A stretch of 24,883 nucleotides of DNA from UBA7236 sp964638865. Its GTDB lineage: Bacteria > Bacteroidota > Bacteroidia > Chitinophagales > BACL12. The stretch covers positions 1 to 24,883 of the forward strand of contig CAZXBG010000046.1 in the NCBI GenBank assembly GCA_964638865.1, read 5' to 3'. The position numbers were made by a program, and so were the translations under genes. A model generated the notes under the pieces. That model made no database searches. It saw only the letters and a program-made list of their open reading frames with translations, and was not told the origin of the DNA. This document shows, piece by piece, positions 16,101-23,523 of the stretch; position 1 is the stretch's first letter, and each line of letters starts with the position of its first letter.

Positions 16101-17045
16101 ATGAGAAATTTATTACTCCTAACTGTCATTTTTCAAGTGTTTTCAGGTGTTTTGAAAGCGCAGGAATATTTTGAAAGCAAAATACCATTCGAATGGATAT
16201 CTGACGCCCCTGCAGGTGATGAACGCGCAGGAAGTTGTGCATCTCCTGACGGAGCAATAATGTTGCCGGCACTTGGTGGTTATCCAACCTATGCATACTT
16301 ATCGGCAAATGGATATTGTTACACCATCTCACCCGCCATGAAAAATGCAACCTATTGTTTCACCTTTACAAGTATAGGCACAACAGCAGTGTTGGATGCC
16401 GGTTTTTCGTTTGTTGCTACCGGGGGATATACTATTTGGTTCGATAATTTTAAATTATATACCTGTGCTCCTTCGTGTACTCTTTTTGGATCAGGGTTGA
16501 GTTTTACCGGGTTAACTGTTGGACAATGTTACACTTGGTGTTTTCAAACACATATGAGCGGCGGTGGAGGTTCAGGTGGATTTACAACCTTATGCCCGTA
16601 TTATATCTATGTTATTCCGCTACCAATAGAATTAACAGATTTTTATTGCATTTACGAAAATAATACCATGGTATTGAACTGGGAAACTATATCAGAAACA
16701 AATTGTGACCGCTTCGACGTCCTCAGGTCTTTTAACGGAGTTGATTTCGAACAAATAGGAACGGTGAATGGCAATGGTAATTCGACAAATACCCATAAAT
16801 ATAGTTTCACTGATCCGTCACCATCCACCGTCAATTATTACCAGTTAAGGCAAGTTGATTTTGATGGAGGTTTAACTTACTCCGATGTAATTACCGGTGA
16901 TTTTAATGAAACAGTTATAGCCATCAATTACTACAATTTATTAGGCGAGCGGATTGACATTTCAACGGTGCAAAACGGTATATATGTTATAGAGACTATT
17001 ACCTTAAATCATCGGAATCGGGAGTTGTTTTACAAATCTTTTTGA
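16101..17045 (+). CDS. Secreted protein with FN3-like region and an incomplete T9SS type A sorting domain
   Basis: 314 residues with signal peptide MRNLLLLTVIFQVFSGVLKA (cleavage before QEYF). Residues 25-165 are a Cys- and Gly-rich beta domain with paired cysteines (CAPSC, CYTWC) and no named family. Residues 168-255 are the FN3-like module that often precedes sorting domains in this phylum (LPIELTDF, LNWETISETNCDRFDVLRS, NYYQLRQVDFDGG). The end, YYNLLGERIDISTVQNGIYVIE, matches only the second half of a type A sorting domain; the usual first half with its PNP motif is absent, as if about 30 residues were deleted in frame. Whether it is still exported to the surface is uncertain. Lies divergent from DUF2461 and upstream of the ABC-F gene. 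Confidence 0.8.
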   Translation: MRNLLLLTVIFQVFSGVLKAQEYFESKIPFEWISDAPAGDERAGSCASPDGAIMLPALGGYPTYAYLSANGYCYTISPAMKNATYCFTFTSIGTTAVLDAGFSFVATGGYTIWFDNFKLYTCAPSCTLFGSGLSFTGLTVGQCYTWCFQTHMSGGGGSGGFTTLCPYYIYVIPLPIELTDFYCIYENNTMVLNWETISETNCDRFDVLRSFNGVDFEQIGTVNGNGNSTNTHKYSFTDPSPSTVNYYQLRQVDFDGGLTYSDVITGDFNETVIAINYYNLLGERIDISTVQNGIYVIETITLNHRNRELFYKSF

Positions 17046-17118
17046 ACAGGAATTCCTTTTTAATGTGCCTTTTATGATGGAAAATTGAGCAGATATAGGG
17101 TATAATCTTTATACTGCT

Positions 17119-17126
17119 TACCTTTG
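17119..17126 (+). promoter_or_regulatory. -7 promoter element directly before the ABC-F gene
   Basis: TACCTTTG matches TAnnTTTG exactly and ends four bases before the ATG at 17131, so transcription would begin at or beside the start codon. No clear TTTG sits 20 bases upstream, so the promoter is incomplete by eye. Confidence 0.5.
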
Positions 17127-17130
17127 CACC

Positions 17131-19074
17131 ATGATAGCAGTGCAAAATTTATCGATTCATTTTAGTGGTGAGTTTTTATTTGAGGAAGTTACTTTCGCTT
17201 TAAAAGAGAACGACAGGGTTGGATTAGTTGGAAAAAACGGAGCCGGGAAATCTACACTTTTAAAAATATTGAGTGGTCTTCAAAAACCCGACAGTGGTCA
17301 GGTAATTCTGCCAAAAGACAGCCTAATTGGTTATTTGCATCAGGATCTGAGTAAAATGAAGGGCAAAACCGTGTTTGAAGAAACACAATCTGCCTTTAAT
17401 GAAGCATTGCAATTAGATGCTCGTATGCATCAGATAGAACATGAACTTACCGTGAGAACAGATTATGAAAGTGATTCTTATCACGATTTGATAAATGAGA
17501 TTCAGGAAGTTTCGCATCGTCTTGAAATAATTAACGTTGCCACTATCGAAAAACAAATTGAATTGGTTTTGATGGGATTGGGATTTATGCGGGAAGATTT
17601 TAATATGCCCGTGGAAACTTTTAGTGGTGGCTGGCAAATGCGCATTGAACTGGCGAAAATTTTATTGAGCAAACCGGAATTAGTTTTATTGGATGAGCCA
17701 ACTAACCATTTGGATATTGAAAGTATTCAATGGCTGGAAGAATATCTGGACACTTATCCCGGAGCAATTATTATTGTTTCCCATGACAGAACTTTTTTAG
17801 ATAATGTTACCAGAAGAACAATAGAGATTGTAAGTAAAAAAATATATGATTATCCCGCCAATTATTCTCAATTTGTTGAATTGCGCAAAGAAAGAATTGA
17901 CCAACAAAAAGCGGCGCAAAAAAATCAGGAAAAATATATTGAACATACAGAAAAACTGATAGATAAATTCAGGGCAAAAGCAAACAAAGCAAAATTTGCA
18001 CAATCCCTCATAAAAAAATTAGATAAAATTGAAGAGATTGAAGTGGATGATGAAGAAACAGCAACCATTCACTTTTATTTTCCTAAACCACAACGTTCAG
18101 GAAAAACAGTGGTAACAGGAAAAGATTTATCTAAAACCTATGATGTAAAATTAATTCTCGATAAAATAGATTTTGAGATTCATCGCGGAGATAAAATTGC
18201 ATTTGTTGGTAAAAACGGAGAGGGAAAATCAACCTTATCGAAAATAATTGCAGGTTTGGAAAGATATAATGGCGAGATGGAATTAGGACATAATGTTCAT
18301 CTTGGATATTATGCACAAAATCAGGCGGAAACATTAAGTGGTGAGGATACCGTTTTTGATACCATTGATAAAGTAGCTGCGGGCGAAATGCGTTCTCATA
18401 TCAGAACCCTACTCGGTGCATTTTTATTTGGAGGAGAAGCATCCTTTAAAAAAGTAAAGGTTTTATCAGGAGGAGAAAAATCGCGACTTGCCATGTGTAA
18501 ATTATTGTTAGAGCCTTATAATTTATTAATACTGGATGAGCCTACCAATCACCTGGATATGCGAAGCAAGGATGTATTAAAAAATGCATTAAAGAATTTT
18601 GAAGGAACAGTAATTGTGGTTTCTCACGACAGAGATTTTTTAAAGGGAATAACGAATCGTGTATTTGAATTTAAAAATAAAGGTATTAAAGAACATATTG
18701 GCGATATTTATGATTATCTGGAAGCGAAAAAAATATCTTCACTTGCCGAATTGGAGAAAGTAGAAAAACCCGTTAAGAAAAAAGAAACTCCGGCTACATT
18801 TTCCCAACCAAAGGAAAATTTCGAAGACAAAAAAAACAAAGAACGAGAACTCGTTAAATTAAAAAAGGACACAGAAAAAACGGAAAAGGAAATTGCAGCC
18901 TTCGAAACCGAGATCACCGCGATTGAAAAAAAGATGAATGATCCTGAGTTTTATAATATGCCCAATACTGCTGATGTTTTTGCTAAATACAATAATCTGA
19001 AGGAGACCCATACAAAAAAAATGGAAGTATGGGAGGCGTTGCAGTTGAAGATGGAGGAGTTTTCGAATGTGTAA
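17131..19074 (+). CDS. ABC-F family ATPase (ribosome-associated, Uup/YheS-like)
   Basis: 647 residues with two ABC domains on one chain and no membrane spans. Domain 1: Walker A GKNGAGKST (34-42), signature SGG (165-167), Walker B with DEPTNHLD (188-195). Domain 2: Walker A GKNGEGKST (360-368), signature LSGGEKSR (445-452), DEPTNHLD (469-476). The linker at about 240-320 is highly charged and helical, as expected for the P-site-tRNA interaction motif. The last 110 residues are a Lys/Glu-rich coiled coil, as in Uup. ABC-F proteins act on ribosomes (stalling relief, elongation, or antibiotic protection); which of these applies here cannot be told. The start is firm because the first beta strand begins at residue 2. 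It has its own -7 promoter element. Confidence 0.92.
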   Translation: MIAVQNLSIHFSGEFLFEEVTFALKENDRVGLVGKNGAGKSTLLKILSGLQKPDSGQVILPKDSLIGYLHQDLSKMKGKTVFEETQSAFNEALQLDARMHQIEHELTVRTDYESDSYHDLINEIQEVSHRLEIINVATIEKQIELVLMGLGFMREDFNMPVETFSGGWQMRIELAKILLSKPELVLLDEPTNHLDIESIQWLEEYLDTYPGAIIIVSHDRTFLDNVTRRTIEIVSKKIYDYPANYSQFVELRKERIDQQKAAQKNQEKYIEHTEKLIDKFRAKANKAKFAQSLIKKLDKIEEIEVDDEETATIHFYFPKPQRSGKTVVTGKDLSKTYDVKLILDKIDFEIHRGDKIAFVGKNGEGKSTLSKIIAGLERYNGEMELGHNVHLGYYAQNQAETLSGEDTVFDTIDKVAAGEMRSHIRTLLGAFLFGGEASFKKVKVLSGGEKSRLAMCKLLLEPYNLLILDEPTNHLDMRSKDVLKNALKNFEGTVIVVSHDRDFLKGITNRVFEFKNKGIKEHIGDIYDYLEAKKISSLAELEKVEKPVKKKETPATFSQPKENFEDKKNKERELVKLKKDTEKTEKEIAAFETEITAIEKKMNDPEFYNMPNTADVFAKYNNLKETHTKKMEVWEALQLKMEEFSNV

Positions 19075-19119
19075 TCAGGTTTAACAAAACTGTTGCTGAA
19101 AAATCAGTATTTCCTCAGA

Positions 19120-19151
19120 TTTGTATCCCAATATTGCATTAAATAAATTTG
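19120..19151 (+). promoter_or_regulatory. Consensus promoter of the two-component system
   Basis: TTTG (19120-19123), 20 bases, TAAATTTG (19144-19151): a perfect -33/-7 match to the Bacteroidota consensus. The -7 box ends four bases before the ATG at 19156, so the mRNA should be leaderless or nearly so. An in-frame ATG at 19162 is the only close alternative start. Confidence 0.8.
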
Positions 19152-19155
19152 TAAT

Positions 19156-19833
19156 ATGAAAATGTTGATTATAGAGGACGAACAATCACTGCTCGAATCC
19201 ATATCACATTATATGTTTTCAGAAGGATATGTGTGCGAAGGGGCTAAAACATATTTTGAAGCGGAAACCAAACTCGCAGTATATCAATACGAAATTATTT
19301 TACTGGATATTACCCTTCCGGGTGGAAATGGCTTAGATCTTATCAATGAGTTAAAAAAGCAACATCCGGAAACAGGGATATTGATCATATCTGCAAAAAA
19401 TGCCCTCGACGACAAGATAAAAGGACTTGACCTTGGTGCTGATGATTATTTATGTAAACCTTTTCACCTCGCAGAATTAAATTCGAGAATAAACGCTGTT
19501 ATCAGACGCCGGAGTTTTAACGGGAGGTCCAATTTGATCTTCAATGAAATAGAAATAGATACTCTTGCTAAAGAGGTAATGGTGCATAATAAATCCATAA
19601 AACTTACCCGCAAAGAATACGACCTTTTATTATATTGTGTTGTAAATAAAAAACGGGTTTTAACCAAAGAGTCCATTGCGGAGCATTTAAGCGGTGATGC
19701 AATAGACATGGCCGACAATTTTGATTTTATTTATACCCACATAAAAAATTTGCGAAAAAAAATTGAGCAGCAAGGTGGCAACGATTATCTCAAAACGGTA
19801 TATGGTCTTGGTTACAAATTCAGCGACCTATGA
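19156..19833 (+). CDS. OmpR/PhoB-type response regulator
   Basis: 225 residues. Receiver domain 1-118 with acidic pocket E7-D8, phosphoacceptor Asp51 (LLDITLP), Ser79 and Lys101 (CKPF). The winged-helix DNA-binding domain lies at about 128-223, with LTRKEYDLLLYCVVNKKRVL and the recognition helix region (IYTHIKNLRKKIEQ), ending VYGLGYKF. All the phosphorylation residues are present, so it should be active. Its stop overlaps the start of the kinase gene by four bases (ATGA), so the two are translationally coupled. The targets are probably its own operon and the porin downstream (inference from position). Confidence 0.92.
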   Translation: MKMLIIEDEQSLLESISHYMFSEGYVCEGAKTYFEAETKLAVYQYEIILLDITLPGGNGLDLINELKKQHPETGILIISAKNALDDKIKGLDLGADDYLCKPFHLAELNSRINAVIRRRSFNGRSNLIFNEIEIDTLAKEVMVHNKSIKLTRKEYDLLLYCVVNKKRVLTKESIAEHLSGDAIDMADNFDFIYTHIKNLRKKIEQQGGNDYLKTVYGLGYKFSDL

Positions 19834-21077
19834 AATTACTGCAAAAAACAAACCGGATTTATTTATTGTTTACTGCCGTGCTTTTATGTACCACCGGAAT
19901 TTTGTTGTATTTTATTTTTACCCGTATAGTAAAATCGGAGATCACTGAAAAACTGATTATAAATAAAGAAAGGATTAGTCGGGAACTGGCAGATGGAAAA
20001 GTGGTTCCTTCTCTACCTCCGGTAATAACCGTAGAAAAATTGCCATCTATTACCTCTTTTAATCTTATCATAAAAGATACTTTGATATTTGATCCGGTGG
20101 AAAACGATACTGAACTTTTTCATGAAGTAACATCCATTGAAAATATAAATGGCAAAACTTACCGGATTACCCTTAGGCAGGTAATACTTGAACCGCATGA
20201 TTATTACAACTCCATTGGTTTTACATTATTGGTAACGATGTGTTTATTATTAGTATGTTTTCTGTTTTTTAACTGGCGAATTTCTAAAAGCATCTGGAAG
20301 CCATTCTATGAAGATTTGGAAACAATAAAAAAATTTGCTGTAAGCGATCAGGAAAAGATCGTATTGAGCAAATCTAATATTACGGAATTCAGGGAACTTA
20401 ATACTGCGGTTGAAAATTTTACAGATAAAATCCTATCTGATTATCGCGCATTAAAAGAGTTTACTGAAAATGCTTCCCATGAATTACAAACACCTCTGGC
20501 AATCATTAATACAAAACTGGAATCCTTTTTACAATCAGAGGAACTCAGTAAAGAGCAGGCTGATCAAATTCATTCGGCGTATAGTGCTGCTATTCGACTA
20601 ACTAAACTCAACAGATCGTTGTTGCTGTTATCGCGAATAGAAAATCATCAATTTACAGATACCGAATCTGTTTCTCTTAAAGAAATTGTAGAAAAACAAT
20701 TGGAGAATCTGGATGAATTTATTAAATCGAAACAACTTCTGGTAAATTTTCATTTTAATTCAGATATCACCTTAAAAGTAAATCCTTTTTTATTGGACAC
20801 TCTTGTTTCCAACCTGATTGGAAATGCGATCAAACATAATTACATTAGTGGAAACATTACTTTCAATTTTAAGAATAATACATTTAGTATTATAAATACA
20901 GGTCAATCGGCTCCAATTGCAACCGATCAATTGTTTGAACGCTTTAAAAAGTATGACCAAACTTCAGCTTCTCCCGGTTTAGGTCTGTCTATCAGCAAAA
21001 AAATATGTGAACTGCATCATTGGAGTATCAGTTATGAACAGGATGGAGAACTACATATAATAAAAGTTAAATTCTAA
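19830..21077 (+). CDS. Sensor histidine kinase
   Basis: 415 residues. First membrane span at about 10-32, a roughly 95-residue periplasmic sensor region without a named fold, second span at about 129-150, and a short HAMP-like linker. HisKA follows with His217 in ENASHELQTPLA, then HATPase_c with the N box NLIGNAIKH (Asn328, Asn332) and PGLGLSISKK near the end. The usual Asp of the DxGxG box is Asn356 (IINTGQSAP) and the second Gly is absent, a shortened form that may be a subfamily trait. The partner is the overlapping response regulator. A PepSY-like lipoprotein and a porin follow, so it probably reads an envelope or outer-membrane signal. Confidence 0.9.
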   Translation: MKLLQKTNRIYLLFTAVLLCTTGILLYFIFTRIVKSEITEKLIINKERISRELADGKVVPSLPPVITVEKLPSITSFNLIIKDTLIFDPVENDTELFHEVTSIENINGKTYRITLRQVILEPHDYYNSIGFTLLVTMCLLLVCFLFFNWRISKSIWKPFYEDLETIKKFAVSDQEKIVLSKSNITEFRELNTAVENFTDKILSDYRALKEFTENASHELQTPLAIINTKLESFLQSEELSKEQADQIHSAYSAAIRLTKLNRSLLLLSRIENHQFTDTESVSLKEIVEKQLENLDEFIKSKQLLVNFHFNSDITLKVNPFLLDTLVSNLIGNAIKHNYISGNITFNFKNNTFSIINTGQSAPIATDQLFERFKKYDQTSASPGLGLSISKKICELHHWSISYEQDGELHIIKVKF

Positions 21078-21104
21078 CCACAGAATTACTTCAGATTTGC
21101 CCTT

Positions 21105-21112
21105 TAGTTTTG
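21105..21112 (+). promoter_or_regulatory. Possible -7 element before the PepSY-like gene
   Basis: TAGTTTTG matches TAnnTTTG and lies 28 bases before the ATG at 21141, after the kinase stop. No good -33 element is 20 bases upstream. The gene may therefore have its own promoter or simply be read from the kinase transcript. Confidence 0.4.
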
Positions 21113-21140
21113 TTTTTTTAACTGCTAAATTTTTATACCA

Positions 21141-21620
21141 ATGTGCAAATTATATGTATTTGTGTTTCTTCTTGTTATGGTAACTTCCTGCAATAGAAAT
21201 GCGACAAATATTTCGGAAAAGAATGTGCCAAAAGCCGTTCAAAACAGCTTCCATGCTGAATATGTTTCTGTAACTGATGTAGATTGGGAAAAGGAAGGAA
21301 ACTTATATGAAGCTGAATACGAAGAAAATAATGCGGAGCAAACTATTTTGTTTGATGCTGCCGGAACTATTCTGAGAACAGAATCTGAAGTTTTGATGTC
21401 CGGTATTCCTGCGGCTATACAAGTTTACGTGGAAACAAATTTTAAAGGTTTCAAAATGGAAGAAGCAGTGATCCTCAAATGGGACGGAAACTCCTTTTAT
21501 AAAATTGAAATTGATGATGACCGGAAAGAATTGGATATTCTTTTTGATATGGAAGGTAATTATGTTTCCGAAGACAAGGAAGATTCTGATGAAAACGAAT
21601 TGGAAAAAGATGATGATTAA
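21141..21620 (+). CDS. PepSY-like putative lipoprotein
   Basis: 159 residues. Lipoprotein signal with hydrophobic MCKLYVFVFLLVMVTSC and acceptor Cys17. Two repeats of the small alpha-beta PepSY-like fold follow: VPKAVQNSFHAEYVSVTDVDWEKE then YEAEYEENN and, after IPAAIQVYVETNFKGFKMEEA, a second strand pair YKIEIDDDRKELDILFD. The last 20 residues are nearly all acidic (EDSDENELEKDDD). The family (DUF2874 type) is common in Bacteroidota next to two-component systems, where it is thought to be a periplasmic target or modulator; that role is inference. Located 63 bases after the kinase and 88 before the porin. Confidence 0.8.
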   Translation: MCKLYVFVFLLVMVTSCNRNATNISEKNVPKAVQNSFHAEYVSVTDVDWEKEGNLYEAEYEENNAEQTILFDAAGTILRTESEVLMSGIPAAIQVYVETNFKGFKMEEAVILKWDGNSFYKIEIDDDRKELDILFDMEGNYVSEDKEDSDENELEKDDD

Positions 21621-21708
21621 GGCTATTAATTATAGGGATTGGATTAATATTCTTGATTAATCTTTGCATTTAACAAGCATTTATTTTTCACCATAAAATC
21701 TACAATGT

Positions 21709-22851
21709 ATGAAGTTTCAAGTCTCTGTCTTATTTATCTTTATTACATTAACTGCTAATAATATAGGCGCACAAAATTTACAGCAAAATAATTTTCCGGT
21801 TTATTCCGATTCTGGCTCTTTCAAACAATGGTTCCAAAATTATTATAACAACGAATTTACTACATCGGAAGACAGCGCAAAAACAAAAAAAGAAATTGAC
21901 AAAAAAGTAAAGATCTCCGGTTTAATTACCGTGCATTATCTGAATGAATTTAACACCAATGGTGATACTGTTCGCGATCCGGATGGTTTCAGGGTATTGC
22001 GTGCAAGATTGAAGGCGAAAGGAAATATTAACTCCTATGCCTCCTACGAATTAATGATAGATCCCCGTTCGCCGGAACAAGGAGGTTTATTGCGCGATGC
22101 TTTTATAGAATTACATCTGATACAAAATCAAAATATTAGAATTGGCCAACAAAAAACGCAATTTGGATGGGAAAACAGAGAGTCAATTACCGAATTATAC
22201 ACCGTTAACCGAGCTGAAATTTCAGATGGTGCTTCGAGAGGCGAAAATTTACGGGATATTGGAATTGGATTGTTGGGCCATATTCCCATCAGCAATAATT
22301 TGCGATTTGAAAATGCGATCACCTTTACTAACGGAACCAGAATGGGCGTTACGGGTCCTTATGATTTTAATACGAAAAAAGCATTGTGGGGCCGATTGGG
22401 TTTGCGATATAAAACAGCAGATCTCACTGTTCATTTAGGTGGTTCCTTTGGTTATGGTGGTTTCAGGTATCTCGGCGACACGATAGACACACCAACAGAT
22501 GATATTTATGTTGATTTCAGAAGAATTGGAACTGATTTGCAGATTGATCATAAATTTTTCTTCCTGGCAGGCGAATTTGCAATGGGAAATGATAAAATAG
22601 CAGATACCCTTTATGAAGAACCAATTGGTTATCAGGTTTTACTTGCCTTAAAAACAAAATGGGATGTTGGTCCTTTGATCAGATACGACGCCTTTGAAGA
22701 CGAATTTAAACAGTGCACATTTGGCATTTATTATGGGAAACCCACCGATAAATTCCGAATACTTACCAACTATATTTTCAGAGGTGGCATAAAAGATATT
22801 CCCACTGGGCATGATGATAGATTGTACATACAAATGCAGTTGAAATTTTGA
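21709..22851 (+). CDS. Phosphate-selective-type (OprO/OprP-like) outer-membrane porin
   Basis: 380 residues with signal peptide MKFQVSVLFIFITLTANNIG and mature start near AQNL. After a polar linker (to about residue 60) the chain is a run of amphipathic beta strands. It includes RVLRARLKAKGNI, YELMIDP, LLRDAFIELHL, IRIGQQKTQFGWENRES, NNLRFENAITFTNG and the closing LYIQMQLKF with terminal Phe, as expected for a beta barrel. The phrases IRIGQQKTQFG and YELMIDP are typical of porin O/P proteins. The family is named for phosphate uptake, but the substrate is not certain in Bacteroidota. It probably lies downstream of the same regulatory unit as the PepSY-like lipoprotein; a near-match -7 box (AATCTTTG, 21659-21666) may give it its own start. 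Confidence 0.82.
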   Translation: MKFQVSVLFIFITLTANNIGAQNLQQNNFPVYSDSGSFKQWFQNYYNNEFTTSEDSAKTKKEIDKKVKISGLITVHYLNEFNTNGDTVRDPDGFRVLRARLKAKGNINSYASYELMIDPRSPEQGGLLRDAFIELHLIQNQNIRIGQQKTQFGWENRESITELYTVNRAEISDGASRGENLRDIGIGLLGHIPISNNLRFENAITFTNGTRMGVTGPYDFNTKKALWGRLGLRYKTADLTVHLGGSFGYGGFRYLGDTIDTPTDDIYVDFRRIGTDLQIDHKFFFLAGEFAMGNDKIADTLYEEPIGYQVLLALKTKWDVGPLIRYDAFEDEFKQCTFGIYYGKPTDKFRILTNYIFRGGIKDIPTGHDDRLYIQMQLKF

Positions 22852-22883
22852 GCTGAATAGCATTTCGGGTGCTAAAATTGTGG

Positions 22884-23093
22884 TCAATCCAAATAAACAT
22901 TTTTTGTGAGTTTACTTTCTCCGGCATTTATTGTGACCATGTAAATTCCTTTTGGTGCATTTACCGGAATTACTGTTGATAGGTTATTCAGATCGGACGC
23001 ATATATTTCTTTTCCCGCAAGATCGTAAACAGTTACCTGTGCATGCGGTATTACTTTGGCTAACTGTTTGCAGCTAAAAGAAGTTGGCGATTT
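22884..23093 (-). pseudogene. Orphan C-terminal T9SS type A sorting-domain remnant
   Basis: A reading frame of 69 codons with no start codon, bounded upstream by an in-frame stop (23096-23094) and ending in a TGA at 22886-22884. It reads AQVTVYDLAGKEIYASDLNN, then NAPKGIYMVTINAGESKLTK and NVYLD. This is the normal final part of a type A sorting domain, including the VYD-xxGK and GIYMV motifs. The rest of the secreted protein is gone; upstream sequence shows no continuation in any frame. It is best read as the 3' stump of a T9SS cargo gene cut by a deletion or insertion whose joint lies near 23090. Confidence 0.7.
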
Positions 23094-23096
23094 TTA

Positions 23097-23459
23097 CCAC
23101 TAAACTTCATTCGGAGAATTATACCTCAATTGTACGAAAAATTGTCATGCGAAGCACTGAACCGCCAATTTTTTGTGCTGTTAGCAGATGCCCTTCTGTC
23201 TGTCCGAAGTGGCCAATTGTCAATTTTATTGAGGTTTCCAAAAGAATTATTATTCGAAGTCGTCATTGTCAAGTTTGCAGTCAGCCCGTGTGGTGGGAAA
23301 AATAAATTTGTAAAAAAAGGAGGTTGTATTTTTGGGTAGTGAAAAAAACTTTCTAAAAAAAATGACTTGTAGCGTAGGCTTGTAGCGTTTTTTAAGAATG
23401 TGTTTTTTGTGGGTGGGCTTTTTCTTTCGTTCCCTGTTGAAAAGTTTTTTAACTTTTTG
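23097..23459. other. Non-coding junction region before the Xre-ImmA/PIN module
   Basis: About 360 bases without a convincing gene. It starts at the break in the sorting-domain remnant. The first 200 bases are richer in G+C than the flanks. From 23300 it becomes a series of A and T runs. A 10-base direct repeat, CTTGTAGCGT, occurs at 23366-23375 and 23379-23388. No transposase, tRNA or attachment site is recognisable. Confidence 0.5.
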
Positions 23460-23495
23460 GTTGACAGTTTGTAAAAAAACACTACTTTTGTCAAC
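23460..23495 (+). promoter_or_regulatory. Promoter and probable self-regulatory operator of the Xre-ImmA gene
   Basis: The -7 box TACTTTTG (23483-23490) matches the consensus; the -33 region is GTTG (23460-23463, spacing 19). A 7-bp perfect inverted repeat, GTTGACA (23460-23466) and TGTCAAC (23489-23495), overlaps both promoter elements with 22 bases between the arms, so the arms lie on nearly the same face of the helix. A dimer of the HTH protein encoded 29 bases downstream would block RNA polymerase here. The binding is inference. Confidence 0.6.
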
Positions 23496-23523
23496 AAGTA
23501 GGAATGCTTAAATAAATAACAAG

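Noticed and set aside
23100..23330. Integron attC site or phage/IS attachment end
   Set aside because: The G+C-richer stretch was scanned for paired core sites and terminal inverted repeats; none was convincing and no integrase or transposase is present.
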